From Clonostachys chloroleuca (Eukaryota; Ascomycota; Sordariomycetes; Hypocreales; Bionectriaceae): a stretch of 64,000 bases of DNA. The stretch is taken from assembly GCA_037952775.1 (NCBI GenBank), contig JBANAY010000004.1, positions 11,904,001 to 11,968,000 of the forward strand, in the 5' to 3' direction. Made by a program: the position numbers and the translations under genes. Within the stretch, counting starts at the first letter, position 1. The number at the start of each line of letters is the position of its first letter. This document shows, piece after piece, positions 1 to 10,458 of the stretch. The notes under the pieces were generated by a model that worked only from the letters and a program-made list of their open reading frames with translations, was not told the DNA's origin and did not search any database.

Positions 1-1475
1 CATAAAAAGTGCGCTACAAAACGCAATGCTCTTCACACCTCAGACCTCGTCTACGGCAATTCTGAATTCCCTGTTGCCTTGCTTGGCAGGCAAATGAAGC
101 AAGAACAAGAATTGCGGCTTTTGGCGAAGATCATGAGAGGACGGCTTGCGGTTGGCAGGATCGACGGCACCCGACTTTCCAGGAAGACTCGGAAAAAGGT
201 ACGAGGTGCTCTGACCTTACTGGATAATATCACTAGTGACAGGTGGTGGACGAGAGCTTGGACGTTCCAGGAGAACTACCGTAGTAGCACAAAAATGACA
301 TTGCTGATCCATCACCCGTCAAATTTGGAAAGTACTAAGGGGGAGTTTGCGGACGTGTTCGGGTACGTCCCTGGCGAATTGAGCATCCAGTCAACGAGCT
401 TCTTTAAGCACACGACCCTGCTTTGCCAAGCAGCCCTTGCTGCGGGACTGGAGAGTGATATGGTACATCGCATTCTTCATGCGGCTGGGAGGTACTCGAT
501 GCTCTTGCATGAATCAGAATCGATGACGTCCAGGATTATCGCCGACCTCCAATTCAAGGAGGTGACTGTGGAGTCTGATATCCTCGCCATTATCGCAAAC
601 TGTTGCACATATCCTGTGCGGCTGGATGTGAAGTCGCTTGACAAGGAAGATCTTTCCGTCAATATCCTTGCTTTGCGTCTTCTCAATGGAGAGGTTTTCA
701 ACAACGGCCGCGGCCGAAACCAAGATTTGACGCAGCCGAAACCCACGACGGAAAGCTTTTTCTTTCCGCAATTTGAGGCTCCCCCAAAGCATCGTAGACT
801 CACGTACAACAAGCATTGTCGATTCGATGCTGTTTACCTTACAAGTGCAGGGGTCAAAACTACCGGACATTTGTGGAAGCTAGGGAAGTTGATACGTACG
901 GACGAGCTGCTCCCTGATCCACTGCGTTTGAAGCCTTCGGAACCGACATTAGTCACGCGAGACCGTCTAAAGCAGCTGGTGAATGAATGTGCTGGAGGAC
1001 AACGATGCCCAATTTCTCGCAAAAAAAAATCGACCATTTCATCCGTTATAATGACTGGAACTTGCCTCTTAGACCGCTTACAACATCCAAATTCTCACAC
1101 CGCTGGGTATTAACAATGATTCAGGAAGTGATTGCTGCAATGAAAGATGGCAAAGTCCTTAGACTGGGGCGTTTGTACGACTCTCCTACCAATGCAACTC
1201 CTCAAATTTCTGCCCTATTTATCTGCAATCATGATGACCATCGGGAACCGTTCGGCCCATCGGATTACGTTTTTACCAGTTTACGTCCCAAGACCGTGGA
1301 TGACAAGCAAAGGAACTACAATGACTTGGACCGGCATGTCTCTATTCAAGTGGAAGTAGCAGGCCCCGCCGACCCGTTGCCTCGACTGTATTTCAAGCAG
1401 TGGATGCCAGGATCGTGTTTCTTCTCGGGATGTCCCAGGAGGAAGGTGGTGTTTCCTTGGCCAGATATATTATGA
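1..1475 (+). CDS. HET-domain (heterokaryon incompatibility) protein, 3' part, frameshifted
   Basis: The frame is open from base 1, so the N-terminus lies outside the window. The visible part carries the end of a HET-type region, with WWTRAWTFQENY (near bases 244-279) resembling the 'R.WT.QE' signature, followed by the long helical tail common in fungal HET proteins (ILAIIANCCTYP, LSVNILALRLLNGE). HET proteins act in non-self recognition and trigger cell death on incompatible fusion. The frame changes once, in or next to the A9 run at 1021-1029: the first frame ends at 1113, and the tail, including VIAAMKDGKVLRLGRLY, continues in the next frame to a TGA at 1473-1475. One missing A would restore a single frame. 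It may be a sequencing error or a real lesion; HET genes often decay. Family call from motifs only. Confidence 0.6.
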
Positions 1476-1872
1476 ATACAGCTCTACATTTGAGTAGGGT
1501 GTGTTGCATTATTTGCTCCCTTTACCTGCAGTCACGCGTGTAGTAGATTTTGTTGTAGTAACAAGTGTTTATGTGTTAGCCTCTGGTGCCTCTGGGTCAT
1601 GCGTGGCCGCCCTTTAAATACCCGTCAACGGCTTGTTACTAGACACGCCGAAATGTGCTGGGATACGGCGGAACTAAACCTCTTGGTCTTCTCACGGAGG
1701 CCATAAAGTGTCTGAACAATCTCCGTCAGGATTTATTGACCGGAGGGAGCTCTGACATTTCATATGGCCTGGATGGCGGCTTGGTCTCAGAGAAGATGAC
1801 ATCTGCCTAGCCCCTACTCTGCGGAAATGTACACCGTAGGTTTGGCAGCAAGGACAACGGCTTACCAAACTA

Positions 1873-2355
1873 TCAGTCCGGGTTCGCGCTGAGCCTTTCA
1901 CGCAAGTCTCGATACGGTTCGTACACTGAGGGGCTCATCGGCTCGACACCCGGGTCATGTCCTATCCAGTATGCCAACTCTAGCACAGGGCCTTCGTTCG
2001 TACTACCATTGCTAGGGCCTGCCTCGTATGATGCCGCCACGCGTAGTGGAGGGCCATGAATCCTTGGGCTACCCCCAAGAGGATGGCTTCGAGGCTTGGG
2101 ACGTCGTGGCGACGCAACTCTTTGTCCTGTTTGTGATACGCGAAGACGGCGCGCGATTCTTCTTCAACCGGCCACATGCAGATGTGTTCCGACTACGCCA
2201 TTGCTCTGCGGAGCTGCACGCCGGCGTGCGTCGGATTGTAGAGGACTGTGACTACGGTGTGCCGGGTCTTGCTCCGGATACAAGTCGGTGTAGTTGCGCA
2301 AGTTGGCTATCTTATACTGCACGTCGAGCGGCCCGGTTGCAACAAAGCGCCTCAT
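1873..2355 (-). pseudogene. Decayed coding remnant, function unknown
   Basis: On the minus strand, protein-like sequence runs from about 2355 down to a TGA at 1873-1875, but in pieces. One piece (about 2280-2070) contains HTVVTVLYNPTHAGV, one in-frame TAG, then VEEESRAVFAYHKQDKEL. After the C5 run at 2072-2076 the sense continues one base out of frame with VLELAYWIGHDPGVEP and ends SANPD. The upstream piece (2355-2270, RRFVATGPLDVQYKIANLRN) is in yet another frame. I do not recognise the family. The fragments could be one old gene, a mobile-element protein or an integrated mycovirus relic; nothing seen decides among these. Confidence 0.3.
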
Positions 2356-2690
2356 ATGGAGTCAAGCACTGTGACGTGGAGACGTGGAGCGCATTGCGGT
2401 GTTGACCTGTTCATCGGCATTGTTGCACGAGCATGCACTGTGAAAATAGCTTTGTGGATAGGATGGGCAGTATTTATAACCCACTTAAGTTTTAAACCAT
2501 GCTAAAATAAGATGCTCAGGTCTTTTTACTGCAATAGACGCAATAGCCATTTAACGACTGCCTCATAACGTACGCCACGGAGCTTCGTATAGAGAGCCAC
2601 CGCAACGAGGTATGGTACCCACTGACCCTGATAGAGCATCGAAATACTAGTGCACCTGTAAACCAAGAACGGAGAACTTACCAAGGATGC

Positions 2691-2830
2691 TTAAACAGAG
2701 CTCCGCCAACCCACAAGAGCATCCGCTACATCAGTGCATCTGCCATAAACCCGCCAAACCAGCGGGGCATCTACAGACCAGCAGGGCATCCGCCAAACCG
2801 TCAAGTTGGGACATCTGCCAAACTTAATTT
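2691..2830. repeat. Degenerate minisatellite
   Basis: Imperfect copies of GCATC(C/T)GCCAAACC with AGC/AGG GGGCATC spacers follow one another (GCATCCGCTACATC, GCATCTGCCATAAACC, GGGCATCTACAGACC, GGGCATCCGCCAAACC, GGACATCTGCCAAAC). Units are about 17-30 bp and strongly diverged. No function is suggested. Confidence 0.45.
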
Positions 2831-3084
2831 GCCCCACTCCCTGTTGTGTTGTCGCCTGCCAGAAAGACCCTGCTGAAGGCATCCACCATGGCGATCAACG
2901 CCCACCTAATAGTGAAAGGCTCATCTACGAATACACTTAATATACTAGTATTTTGTGGCAACCTACTGTCGTAAACAGTCATCAGAGCTTTAGTCTAGGC
3001 TTGAATGAGCCTCCGATAGCAAGGCTCAGAGTAGTAGCCGGATAACACTAGTGGGGTTTTATTATAGGACATACTTATGAAGAG

Positions 3085-3190
3085 TAGTCAGAGTAGCTCA
3101 ATAGAGCTGAATTGCTGCTTCATAAGGCGTTCATATAAAGTACACAGTGTAAAAAGGTCTGGAGGAGACCAAATTCAATCCTATTTCTTA
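3085..3190 (+). other. tRNA-like remnant (possible tRNA-Met pseudogene or SINE head)
   Basis: AGTAGCTCAATAGAGCTGA (3093-3111) resembles a D-arm/box A, GCTTCATAAGG (3117-3127) resembles an anticodon loop reading CAT, and CAAATTCAATCC (about 3170-3181) resembles a T-loop/box B with the conserved G of GTTC changed to A. I could not fold a complete acceptor stem. It is at best a decayed tRNA or a tRNA-derived short element. Confidence 0.2.
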
Positions 3191-3515
3191 CTCAGGAATC
3201 ATACCGAGTATCACATACCAATGCAACCCGATCACTGGAATGTGCATGCCTCCATAATTCTTCAATAACCGCCTGAGTACGCGGACGAACAGCTGTTCAC
3301 AAGACGACCCAAACAAATCAGGATCAAGTCTTATAGCGACTCAGAAACTCAAAGTTTATCTTTCTTCATAGCCCTGAGTCCTATACATAGTCTACCGAAC
3401 ATATAAGGGCAAGTTTAGCTCTGACCCACGACCACCTGTGCTCCCCGGTCGCTCGTTAGTTAGTCCATTCTCACACCACTGTAATTGCTTGGCATTGCTC
3501 CGACGGTCTGCAGCC

Positions 3516-4974
3516 ATGCATCACTTCCCATGGAAAATGACAGACAATGTCTACGAGCAAAAGCTCGGCTGCATTGAAGAATTTATGGACCAGACAGATA
3601 AATTAATACCTGGACCAAGACAGCACTTGAGTGCACATGGTTTCCTGCGACTTCAGTTCATGCCCTCTCGTGGAGGCTTGGAATACCGATTGAGGCGAGC
3701 GTGGCACATATTACGAGGAAGCGCTCCAGCACTCACAGCTGTTGTTTGCGACGGGAAAAAAGTATTATCTCAAATGGACAAAGTGGACATTGATGCATGG
3801 GCAGAAGAGTCTTTTATCAAGCATCAAGAGTCGACAACGATGGAGTCCATCTTGGCGGAATCACTTCGTCGAAAGTACATTACGTTGCATTTTCTACCTG
3901 GTGGCGAGGTTGGAAAGATTCTGCCTCGCCATCCAGGCCGGCCACGATCATTTCAGCGCACGCGAGATATATCGACTCTTTGACAAGTATCTCAGTATTC
4001 TTGTCAACGAAGACCTCACAGAAAACGAACCTGAACGTCTCCGCATACAGCAACTGCCCTTACAAATTGACGACATGATACCTGTGCCATACCCGCAGTC
4101 AGGGAACGACAGCCTTGTCGCTCGCGACTGGCTATCTATCTTGAGCGACGTCGGTCCATTAGCTATACCCAAGAATAGCAAGCACAACAAGCCGACACCG
4201 CTACGGACGGCGCGCTCAGCGGTCTCAGTTGGGCAAGAATCCAGTACTCAATTGGTCAGAGCTTGCCGTCAGCATAGCATCACCGTCACAGCCGCTTGGT
4301 TGGCAGCCATAACACTCACATTGGCTGACGTTACCACAGAGACTTGCAAAGGTCCGCTATCGGATAAGATGGCTTTGGCTGGGATGACCACACTTGATTC
4401 GCGATCTTGGAGGACTGACCAGTCATCGCCTGATGACGAGATTCTGGTCTGCAGCCGCTTCGCTTTAGCGCCGATCAAGCTTTATGCAAATGCTCCCTTC
4501 AGAGAAAACGCAAAAAAAGCGATGGACACCTACCATGGAGATGGCATTCTTCCAGAAAAAGGGGCCGCCTTGTCATCGGCAACCCAGCTACTCGCATGCA
4601 TGCTGCAGGAACACCCTGAGCTAAAATCTATAGTCACGGCTAACTATCGGCTCTTATTACTGAGCCTTGGTCTAAAACTCTGTGCCATCGAACGTATACC
4701 ATATCATACCAGCATCAACACCATACATTATTATACATTGCTGTCGCCAAGCTTTGTGGCCTTGGACTCAGAAAACGTCCCCGCCTGCCAATTCGGTCCG
4801 TCGTTCACTTCATTTGTAACTTCATATGTCTTGTGGACGAACACGTTGTTCCCCTCTGACATCTTCTTCTTGGGCTTAACAGTGACCCGGGCGTCTTTTG
4901 TGATAATATTCTCTTCGCTTCCGTTCGGCTTGGAGACGCTGTCTTCTCCGTTGACACTAGGTGCCATTTCGTAG
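3516..4974 (+). pseudogene. Condensation-like acyltransferase (Tri3/alcohol acetyltransferase type), broken
   Basis: The ATG at 3516 opens a frame starting MHHFPWKM, which runs to 3983. Around 3905-3920 the conserved sense moves by one base into the next frame, giving a GHDHFS stretch in the position of the acyltransferase HHxxxD motif, and continues towards 4974. The architecture resembles fungal acetyltransferases of the Tri3/alcohol O-acetyltransferase superfamily, some of which acylate trichothecene-type metabolites, but no biosynthetic cluster is visible here. The 3' end loses family-like sequence after about 4660 and runs into the 3' end of the convergent membrane-protein gene (4731), so the C-terminus looks truncated. 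One frameshift plus the lost tail suggest a pseudogene; a sequencing error could explain only the first. The substrate cannot be told. Confidence 0.45.
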
Positions 4975-6364
4975 GGACCCTGAGCTCCAACACTCAGTCC
5001 GGTGGTAGATGGTCCAGTTCCACTTCCGGTCCTGGCGCCATTGAGCCAGAAGTTCTTGCTGAAGAGCGGTCGAAGGATCGGGACGTTGACGGCGATGATC
5101 CCAACCAGAGTCTCTCGGACACCCCAACGATTGACAGTGAGGGCCGAAGGGTTGACAGACAAGGTTGAAACGATTCGGATGAGGGCTGCGGCGATAACGA
5201 AGATACCGGAGGACAGAAGAATGCCGATCACGAATTTCCTTCGCGGCATGTTAGCTTTGAGTTACAATCGGCGGGAGTTGGACGTACTGTCGAATGGGCA
5301 CACGCAATGTCCATAGCAGGGGTAACGGCACGTATAGGATGGCAGCGTCGGTTCTGAATAATCATTAGTCATTGCTCTCATCTCTATGCACAAGACGCAT
5401 GTCTAGAATGCTTACATCACGTTCAAAACTGTCATGACAAAGAAGTTCTGTGTCTTCAGAGTACATTTTCCTAATTTTTTGTAAGTGCGTTAAGATCAAC
5501 GCTCGTAATGGAAGAGATAACATACGTCCAGGATCCGGAACCACCCTATTAGATGAGGTCAGTATGAATGAACATCCCTGTGAAAATATTGTATCAACTT
5601 ACTGCCAATTCAAGTGGACAGGGAAGCATCCGAAAGTGATCTGCGTCACGTCAGCTTGATTTGCTCAGCTTGCTTCATGGTGGGGAATTCATACGGTTAG
5701 AAAGACAGCAACATATGAGACAATACAAGCAATGCCAATGTAATTTACCAGTCGCTGCTGTGAGAGACCCATTGTCATGCGCATGAAGAAACAAACCATG
5801 GTGCCCTTGAGACACCACACGAGAGTGGCGTAAGAGTACCATGCAACGAGCTCTTGTTTTGAGCCTTCAACAAGCTGCGATATCTCTCCTTCGGTAAGAA
5901 CTATAGTTTCAAGCTGGTTTAGTACTCAGACTGATTTTAGTTGCACATACCGGAGCGAAAAGAGAAGCCTTACCTCGCTGTGTCTGGATCACGGATCCCT
6001 CGACGTTTGTTGCCATGTAGTCTTTATTGGAGTCAGCCAAAGGAAATTCGGCGAGTCTAAAGTATTAAACATATACTTACAAACATTATGTACGGTGACT
6101 GCGTCAATAGTGTAGAGAGCCAGGACAAGCATGGCAAAGTAATCATCACCCTGAAGGCCCTTGAAGCCAACACTGCGGGCGCGGATGACATGACGAAGCA
6201 CCAAGATCAGGGTACCGATGCCATACAGAATCCATACTTCCTGAAGGAACTGTGTAAGTAAAAAGTCAGTGCCAGTCCCATTCGTTGGCTTGGCCGATCG
6301 AGCCTTTGCGAGTCGGAATCGATGCCGGTCGTACCGTTTCGTCAACCTCTCCCAGCACATACAT
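4731..6364 (-). CDS. SAT4/PTH11-like rhodopsin-domain integral membrane protein
   Basis: This is a multi-exon gene. The first exon (6335-6364, start MYVLGEVDET) splices to 6081-6249, which encodes TM1 (FLQEVWILYGIGTLILVLR) and the next helix (DDYFAMLVLALYTI). A short exon, 5974-6021, follows, then ELVAWYSYATLVWCLKGTMV and FFMRMTMGL between about 5745 and 5895, short exons near 5600-5660 (VTQITFGCFPVHLNW), PLPLLWTLRVPIRQ near 5285-5340, and the last exon from about 5247 down to the TAG at 4731. Pattern and order match the fungal seven-TM rhodopsin-like family found in PTH11-type receptors and SAT4-like proteins. The cytoplasmic tail is polar and ends KATKLGDSNV. Its ligand is unknown; no CFEM domain is seen. 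Exact middle splice sites are approximate. Confidence 0.65.
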
Positions 6365-8660
6365 CCTGGCGGTCCTTCTCTTTTGTGCGATGCGGTATGT
6401 GGTATGTGATAGATGTTTCGTGTTACACAGAAGTGTCGCGGAATGGAAATGAAACACTCCCCGTTAGCTACAAGTTGGAAACATCTCGGAAAATTAATGA
6501 ATAAATGAACTGCACAGCACAGCGACAGCGGACAGGGAGGTATAATAGAAATATAAACCCACAATCCTGCATCTTCATTCCGTAATTAGATTGCTTTGCT
6601 GGTAAAACTGGGGTCCAGACTCGCGGGTCATACGACCTAGCCGCCAGGAACACCTCAAACATCAAGGTGAATCAAGCTCCTCAGACTAGATGTGGTTCTT
6701 TAGAACTAGCTCTTTCAGAGTCTCGTAAAGACTCCACTCTTGGGTGAGATTCTGCAATACCAAGAGGACTAGAGGCTGCCGAAAATGTCATTGCGATCCA
6801 CGTCGCTCGCTCTACTTTATGGAAAAGGGTAAACTGATCGCCGGTTGATATATCCAGGCTTTGGAGGGGTAACATACTATCCGTCCATGAAAGCCCACTC
6901 CCAAGAGGCAAACTGAGGCCAACATCTGTGAGGAAAAAGATCCTATTCAGCGAGTTTCGGCATGATGGAGGAGTTCATGCCAAAGCTCAGACCCTCGCGG
7001 GACGCAATGGCCCCTGCCAAGAAGCCGAAGTGTAAGACGCTAACTGGCACTACAGACGGTGAACTACTGGTCTGTCTTAGCTATCAGTTCGGCTATGTAC
7101 GAGTCGGGAGCGGTCTAGATGGCTTGTCCCCGAGATTTATGTGTCATCGTGGTGGTGCGTGGTACAAGATCGAGCCGAAGCCCTAGCCCGCCCCTGTCTA
7201 TTCACGATCTAGCCCCGCGATGTGCGCATAAGTTCGGTGGGCCAAGTGGAATTTAGTACGGGTTACCTCCCGCACCCGATCGAACACCACTAAACCTAAG
7301 TCATTATTGGACATTTGGATCCGAATTATTGATTCCTAAGAAATGGCCGACGCCACAACAGAATTAAAGTATGGCATGTGCGCAGCTACGACGGCCAAGA
7401 TCGATTCTGTCCTTCCCTCGGGCTGACAGATTCCCGATGAACGAGGGAATTTTTTTCCCATATCTTCATTCAAGTTATGAGATTGGGGAGGCATGACTCG
7501 GGCTATTACTAGCCCGACTGCTAGGGCATCTCCATGTGGTAAGGTTGTCAATACTCTCCTTACCTGTAATGGAGTACCGATTTGAAGGATTTGTAGCTCA
7601 TCAGCTTAATGCTTTTCCGTGTTTTAGGCAGGTATCTTAGGGCATGCAGAGACGGTCAGTGGTCGTGTATTTTATTGAGACATGTTAGGTGAGAAGGTTA
7701 TTCCGATGATTGGGGCGACAACTATTTCGACCCATGGATCAATCAATATTTCTAAATTCACACCTTTAATCCACCTACACTTATTTGGAATGAAACTCAT
7801 AATAATTACGTGCTTTCAATTTTGAGCCCACGTGTTCAATGCTCTCGTCTTCTGTTTTTTCCTGAACGATGTATAGGGAGATTGATCGAGAGCAGGGGTA
7901 TAGGGTAGCCACTTCTTCAAATACTGATGTTTCCTCCCGGCGCTCGCCGTGCCATTTGTCTAAGATTTGTCTTACTTATGGACAGAATGAGAATCACGCA
8001 CCCAGAGCTGTGCGTTGTGGACGGACAGCTCACCGAATGCCGAAGGCCCGAGAGACGCCCGAGAACCAAGGCAGAAAGCTGCTGGTACGAGGTGGGCTCA
8101 CGGCTTCTCATCACCCTTGCCCATCTCCAAAATTTGTTTATATAGAGCCAGGGTGCCCAGAGGGCGATTTTAGACGTTTGATGATGCTTGATGCTTGATG
8201 CTTGAATCGGAGGTCAGCCGAGGCACATGATTTGTTATGTTGGCGGTGATCATGTCTAGGCTCCATATGACCCCTCAATGTAAGCTTCACTTTCAATGTT
8301 CCAGCTCCAGCAATTGGTGTCCTGTACGGCGATGCTTTGAATATTTTGACATGCTGTGTACAGTGCTATGATCAATTAAGGCCTTCTGGATGCTTGGATG
8401 ATCGCTGGTGCCCTGTACTAAAGCCGGTGAGGTTGAGTTCAGGAGCCTTATCTCTTATCATCACGACCCCCCATTCTGCCTTCCCAGACCGCCCAAGATC
8501 CCACACACATCCACACCAACCAGCGAACCATGTGACCGCAAGTCATCATCCAGCCAGGGTTTCAGATTGTCTTGTTCGGCCAGCGGCCTTACGTTCATGT
8601 GTGCTCAATTCATCTTATAGACGGACGGGAACTCACGCACTCGGGGATCTCTTCTCGTCA
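6365..8660. other. Intergenic interval, no gene supported
   Basis: About 2.3 kb upstream of both the membrane protein (leftward) and the Myb gene (rightward). Only short ORFs without motifs occur. A small direct repeat (GATGCTT three times) lies near 8183-8205. A partial TGACTCGG at 7494-7501 lacks the GTGA half of the cluster motif. The region is presumably the Myb promoter plus spacer. Confidence 0.5.
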
Positions 8661-10090
8661 ATGCCGACCGTATCCTCCCAGCTGGAGCCGTCGACCGCAA
8701 CGCACACGGGCCCCACCAGCTCGGCTCGACGAACACGGCGAAGTTGGACATCCTGGGAGGATCAGACCCTACGGTCTCGCGTTGCCCATTATGGCGATGC
8801 GAGGGGGGCCAACGGACGTTGGAAAGAGATTGCCTGTGGGATTCCTGGTCGTACGGCCAAGGTGGGATTGATCTCTTGATGCGCGATTATGCCGTAGCCC
8901 CAAGCCTGCACATATGTCATCGTTTCCATTCCTCCGTCTAACCAATTGATGTCTGATAGGATTGTCGCAAGCGGTGGTTTCACTCTCTAGACCCCTCTCT
9001 ACGAAAAGGGCGATGGACGCAAGACGAAGATCGAATTCTACTCGAAGCATACGCACGGCTAGGCCCATCATGGCACGAGATCGCGTCCCTCATCCCCGGG
9101 CGAAAGGACGACCAATGCTCCAAGCGATACAACGATATTCTAGATCCCTTGGCACAGAGGAGGCTGACGAGCTGGACGCCCGAAGAGGATAACATTCTGA
9201 GAGAAGGCGTGCGCAGTCTGGGTCATCGATGGGCGGCCATCTCTGCTCGACTTCCAGGGCGCCCGCCGCTCACCTGTCGCAACCGGTGGCGCAACCTGTC
9301 CAAGCAGCAGAGTAGCCCAGGCGCTTCGGACAACCAACTTGAACAAGCAAACGAGCCACTCATCTCGGAGAACGAACCCGTTGAGTCCCCCGAATCGCCG
9401 ACCGTTCCCACCGATCTCGACGTTGCTGGTGCAATGGACTTCCAAGACTCTGTAGGTTTGGGGTTTGAACATTTTGATCCCCTGGTGGTAAATGGGCTGG
9501 ATGTGCCCACGGACCCGAACCTCTTCAGTAGTCATATGGGTCATGTCTCGTCGCATGGGCATCCTCCAGATCTGAGACCTGGTCCGGGTAACCTGAATTC
9601 GTCGTTAATTCCTGTAAGTTCGGTAGGGAATGCCGCCGGCATCGGCATCCATGCACCGCCCAGTGAAGTTCACTTGCACCACCCCGGATCTCAGTTGCAC
9701 ACCCATACGCATTCCATAAATACATCATCAAGCCACCCAGAGCAAGCCATGGGAACTGCGTCACACGTGGGAGCGGTCTCGACAAGGATGTCACCTCACT
9801 TCCATGACACAGCGCAGCCCCTCGTCGACGATGCAGCGATCCAGTCGCAGTTGAGGGCTACCGAACAGGCTGCAGAGGAGGAGCTTGGACCTGACCAGCA
9901 AGCGGCCCCGGGAGATCCTCGAGACATCCTGGAATCTTCCCAGTCTCGCGCAGCAGAGCTTGAAGTAGAGCGACGGACAAATCTACCATCTTCGTCGACT
10001 CCCTCCGTCCATCTTCACCATCACCATCACCACCACCATCACTACCATCACCATCATCATCACCACCACTATCACCACTACCCTTTCTAA
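8661..10090 (+). CDS. Three-repeat Myb transcription factor, Bas1-like candidate regulator
   Basis: The start ATG at 8661 (MPTVSSQLEP) opens exon 1 (8661-8861); a 98-bp intron (8862-8959) joins AAG to GAT in phase 0; exon 2 runs to TAA at 10088-10090, giving 443 aa. Three tandem Myb repeats occupy about residues 27-77 (RSWTSWEDQ...DCRKRWFHSL), 83-128 (KGRWTQDEDRI...QCSKRYNDIL) and 135-180 (RLTSWTPEEDNIL...CRNRWRNL). The intron cuts the third helix of repeat 1. The middle is Pro/Ser/His-rich and low complexity; the last 30 residues are almost all His with a few Tyr, from a CAC/CAT run. Yeast Bas1 is a Myb protein that binds TGACTC and controls purine and one-carbon genes including GCV and SHM2. 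This gene abuts those enzymes, whose promoters carry a TGACTC-containing element, so it is the obvious candidate regulator (inference). It has no full motif copy upstream. Confidence 0.85.
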
Positions 10091-10165
10091 ACGCAAGGGG
10101 TGGGGTGTCTTTTCGTCACGTCCCCATAAATCTGGATGCTTTTACAGCAAGGGAAGTTATAAAGG

Positions 10166-10191
10166 GCTGTCACTGAGTACGGTGGCTCAAC
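10166..10191 (-). promoter_or_regulatory. Isolated near-copy of the cluster motif between convergent genes
   Basis: TCACTGAGTA at 10170-10179 differs by one base from the element TCACTGAGTC. The similarity extends: 10166-10191 matches 21712-21737 upstream of SHMT at 23 of 26 positions (GCTGTCACTGAGT, then GGTGG, then TCAAC). It lies 76 bp after the Myb stop and 268 bp beyond the T-protein stop, so it is not in an obvious promoter. It could be a relic of a rearrangement or a site acting on a terminator or antisense transcript. Confidence 0.45.
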
Positions 10192-10458
10192 GTCCCACCA
10201 GAGACAGCTCGGCGTTCTGAATTCAGTATTTTCTTCGTGTTTTTTTTTCTAACCCCTACTGATCTTTCTCAACAAGATCTCGGGAAGCATTGTCGGTTTA
10301 GCGTTATTGTGGAATTCTGGTTTACCACTCTCGGGTTTCATATGAAACTCAGCACTCTGGTAAAGAAACAAAAAGACAAACAAAACTTGGATGAAAGAAA
10401 ACCAAACCCGCGCAAGCCCATTGTTAAAAATTCGTGATATATCTACAACAACCCCCTT

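Larger units (their letters stand above)
1476..3515. other. Gene-poor interval with decayed sequence
   Basis: No intact gene is seen in these 2 kb. The interval holds a GC-richer patch (about 1600-2460) with a possible decayed minus-strand reading frame, a degenerate minisatellite near 2700-2830 and a tRNA-like stretch near 3085-3190, each listed separately. The plus-strand ORF at 2028-2405 has no recognisable motif and overlaps the minus-strand remnant. Confidence 0.5.

Noticed and set aside
2028..2405. 125-aa plus-strand ORF as a gene
   Set aside because: No motif, and the minus strand of the same bases carries more protein-like fragments.
7494..7501. TGACTCGG 1.2 kb upstream of the Myb gene as an autoregulatory site
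   Set aside because: It lacks the GTGA half; similar partial matches occur by chance at about 26538 and 33386 in unrelated places.
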